Shown: positions 62,753-64,000 of the stretch, piece by piece
Numbering within the stretch: position 1 is the first letter of the stretch
Layout: each line of letters opens with the position of its first letter
DNA from: JBDLRH01 sp039800165
GTDB taxonomy: Bacteria; Pseudomonadota; Gammaproteobacteria; Burkholderiales; Burkholderiaceae_C
Length of the DNA stretch: 64,000 nt
Assembly (NCBI GenBank): GCA_039800165.1
Contig: JBDLRH010000042.1
Location: 1-64,000 of the forward strand
Direction of reading: 5' to 3'
Made by a program: the position numbers and the translations under genes
The notes under the pieces: generated by a model
Database searches by the model: none
The model's input: only the letters and a program-made list of their open reading frames with translations
Told to the model about the DNA's origin: nothing

Positions 62753-62767
62753 TGTGCAAATATACAG
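62752..62767. promoter_or_regulatory. LexA-type SOS box overlapping a -10 element
   Basis: CTGTGCAAATATACAG fits the proteobacterial LexA pattern CTG-N10-CAG. Read on the minus strand it holds TATATT (62764-62759) 6 nt before the GTG start of the radical SAM gene. A LexA dimer here would cover both the -10 and the start codon. The N10 part is AT-rich, as in real boxes. Confidence 0.7.
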
Positions 62768-62793
62768 TGGTCCTGCCGATCTTCAGCCGCCGC

Positions 62794-63624
62794 TTACGCT
62801 GGTGCGTGCTCCTGCATGCCGCGAATCGATGCCTCGACCGCGGCAGCCACTGCCACCGGCCGCTCCATCGGCAGCAGGTGCGTGCCCTCGAGCAGCATGA
62901 TGCGGCCGTGGGTCAGCCGCTCGGTCATCGCCATGCCCACCTGGCGCATCTCGGCCGAGCGCGTGCCGCCGACAAAGGCCGCGGGGCAGCGCAGCGGGTG
63001 GCGCTTGAGCAGCCGCTCCAGGTTGTCGGGCAGGGTGTTGTAGATGGCGGTCTCGATATCGCGGTCGAAGCTCAGCACGCGCTGGCCGTCCTCGTCGTCG
63101 TGGGTGCCATGCGCGATGTAGTCCGCCAGGCACTGCGGGTCCCAGTGGGCAAAAGCGCGCTTGTGGCGAAAGTGCTCCAGCGCCGCGGCTGCATCGGGCC
63201 AGCGGTGGCGCCGGTTGCGGCTGATCGCGCCGGGCGACAGCGCCCCCACCAGCTGGGTCTGCTTGAGCACGCTGACCGCGCTGGCGCGCCAGCCGCCGAG
63301 CACCGGCGAGTCGATCAGCACCACCCCGCGCACCAGCTCCGGGTGGCGCGCAGCGCACATCACGCTCAGAAAGCCACCCAGCGAATGGCCCACCAGCCAC
63401 GGCCGCATGCCGCTGCGGTCGGCCTCGCGCTGCGCAAAGTCGTGCAGCTGGCGCACCAGGTGCGGCCAGTTGTTGGTGACCGGGTACTTGCTGTCGTGGC
63501 CGAACTTGTCCACCGCGCGCGGCGCAAAGCCGCGCTGGCGCAGGCTCTTGAGCAGCTGGGTGTAGGTGCCGCCAGGAAAGCTGTTGCCGTGCGCAAAGAC
63601 CAGCGGGTCGTGCGCGGCGCTCAC
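62794..63624 (-). CDS. alpha/beta hydrolase
   Basis: From the GTG at 63624 this is a 276-residue alpha/beta-hydrolase-fold protein. The oxyanion region is VFAHGNSFPGGTY, the nucleophile elbow is WLVGHSLGGFLSV (catalytic Ser near residue 90), a likely acid lies later in the fold and the catalytic His is in LLEGTHLLPME. The substrate is unknown. The start overlaps the stop of the protease gene by 3 nt (GTGA), so they are coupled. Alternative starts farther upstream overlap the protease gene and are unlikely. Confidence 0.85.
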   Translation of the reverse strand: MSAAHDPLVFAHGNSFPGGTYTQLLKSLRQRGFAPRAVDKFGHDSKYPVTNNWPHLVRQLHDFAQREADRSGMRPWLVGHSLGGFLSVMCAARHPELVRGVVLIDSPVLGGWRASAVSVLKQTQLVGALSPGAISRNRRHRWPDAAAALEHFRHKRAFAHWDPQCLADYIAHGTHDDEDGQRVLSFDRDIETAIYNTLPDNLERLLKRHPLRCPAAFVGGTRSAEMRQVGMAMTERLTHGRIMLLEGTHLLPMERPVAVAAAVEASIRGMQEHAPA

Positions 63625-64000
63625 ACCAGCTTTTCCTGCGGCGTGGTGATCTTCTTGAGCGGCTTGCTGCGCGCGGCCGGCACCATCAGCGGTGCTTCGG
63701 TCGCGCCGCCGTTCCACAGCGGGTCTTCGATGCTGTCAAACACCTGGCGCAGGCGCTGGCCCCAGTTGCCGTTGAGCATGCGGAAGTAGGGGTTCTGCTC
63801 GTCGATGCAGACGATCTTGTCGGTCTGGAAGGTGTCGCGCTCGTACACCGCCAGGTCCATCGGCAGGCCCACCGACAGGTTGGACTTGAGGGTCGAGTCC
63901 ATCGATACCAGCGCGCACTTGGCCGCCTCGTTGAGTGGCGTCTCGGGCGTGATCACCCGGTCAAGCACCGGCTTGCCGTACTTGGACTCGCCGATCTGGA
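63621..64000 (-). CDS. proteasome-type protease (Anbu-like, COG3484), C-terminal part
   Basis: The reading frame stays open to the window edge, so the N-terminus and the catalytic Thr are outside. The visible 125 residues begin IGESKYGKPVLDRVITPETPL and include CALVSMDSTLKSNLSVGLPMDLAVYERDTF, which matches the last part of the predicted proteasome-type protease family (Anbu), a distant HslV/20S beta-subunit relative that forms open-ring assemblies. Anbu genes often lie with transglutaminase and alpha-E genes, expected to the right of this window. The C-terminal tail is basic. Confidence 0.8.
   Translation of the reverse strand, partial: QIGESKYGKPVLDRVITPETPLNEAAKCALVSMDSTLKSNLSVGLPMDLAVYERDTFQTDKIVCIDEQNPYFRMLNGNWGQRLRQVFDSIEDPLWNGGATEAPLMVPAARSKPLKKITTPQEKLV

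Overview
The window is a 64 kb stretch of a GC-rich betaproteobacterial chromosome, most like the Burkholderiales (Comamonadaceae or a relative). The clues are sdhCDAB-sdhE-gltA next to mdh, acnB and a GntR regulator; a DUF3579 protein; kynBUA; the rpsT/murJ pair; a type 1 gshA; and short IF-1. It is gene-dense. No tRNA, rRNA, insertion sequence, prophage or CRISPR array was seen. Two genes are cut by the window edges: a c-type cytochrome on the left and an Anbu-type proteasome-like protease on the right.

Layout. 0-12.6 kb is a TCA-cycle block. The leftward genes gntR, sdhC, sdhD, sdhA, sdhB, sdhE and gltA face the rightward genes mdh, a CitE-like lyase, an exported hypothetical protein and acnB. 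A perfect 14-bp palindrome lies before mdh and before acnB, and a one-mismatch copy lies before the DUF3579 gene at 21.9 kb; these are probably operators of the GntR protein. 12.6-19.3 kb holds a response regulator, a sensor kinase with an ethylene-receptor-like membrane domain, an FAD monooxygenase and the kynBUA tryptophan-to-anthranilate operon. 19.3-43.8 kb is housekeeping: argD-argF-ykgJ, rpsT, murJ, SirB1-like, an AlkB-like hydroxylase, purM, a PerM-like permease, hda, a HAD phosphatase, pcnB, folK, a five-haem cytochrome, a NUDIX hydrolase, an SDR, gshA, an SRPBCC protein, infA, an MFS pump, two envelope-stress-type small proteins, a TruC-like enzyme and glnS. 44.1-48.3 kb is a MacA-MacB-type exporter whose adaptor carries two copies of an inserted LTXXQ-like module.

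48.3-59.3 kb is a ten-gene, mostly translationally coupled chemosensory operon read leftwards: soluble MCP with two signalling tips, triple CheW, CheB, HEAT-repeat protein, CheR, CheY, CheA, STAS protein, second CheY-like regulator, membrane MCP. It has no flagellar or pilus genes beside it. 59.6-64 kb has uppP, a two-gene putative DNA-repair system (DUF4130-like plus radical SAM) with a LexA-type box at its start, an alpha/beta hydrolase and the Anbu-like protease.

Two broader signals stand out. Several genes (FAD monooxygenase, murJ, alkB-like, glnS, macA, radical SAM gene, probably kynB) have a -10-like hexamer only 6-9 nt before a start codon that lacks a Shine-Dalgarno sequence, which suggests leaderless mRNAs. 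The macA-glnS intergenic region carries a leftward intrinsic terminator that fits neither flanking gene, which suggests a small RNA.
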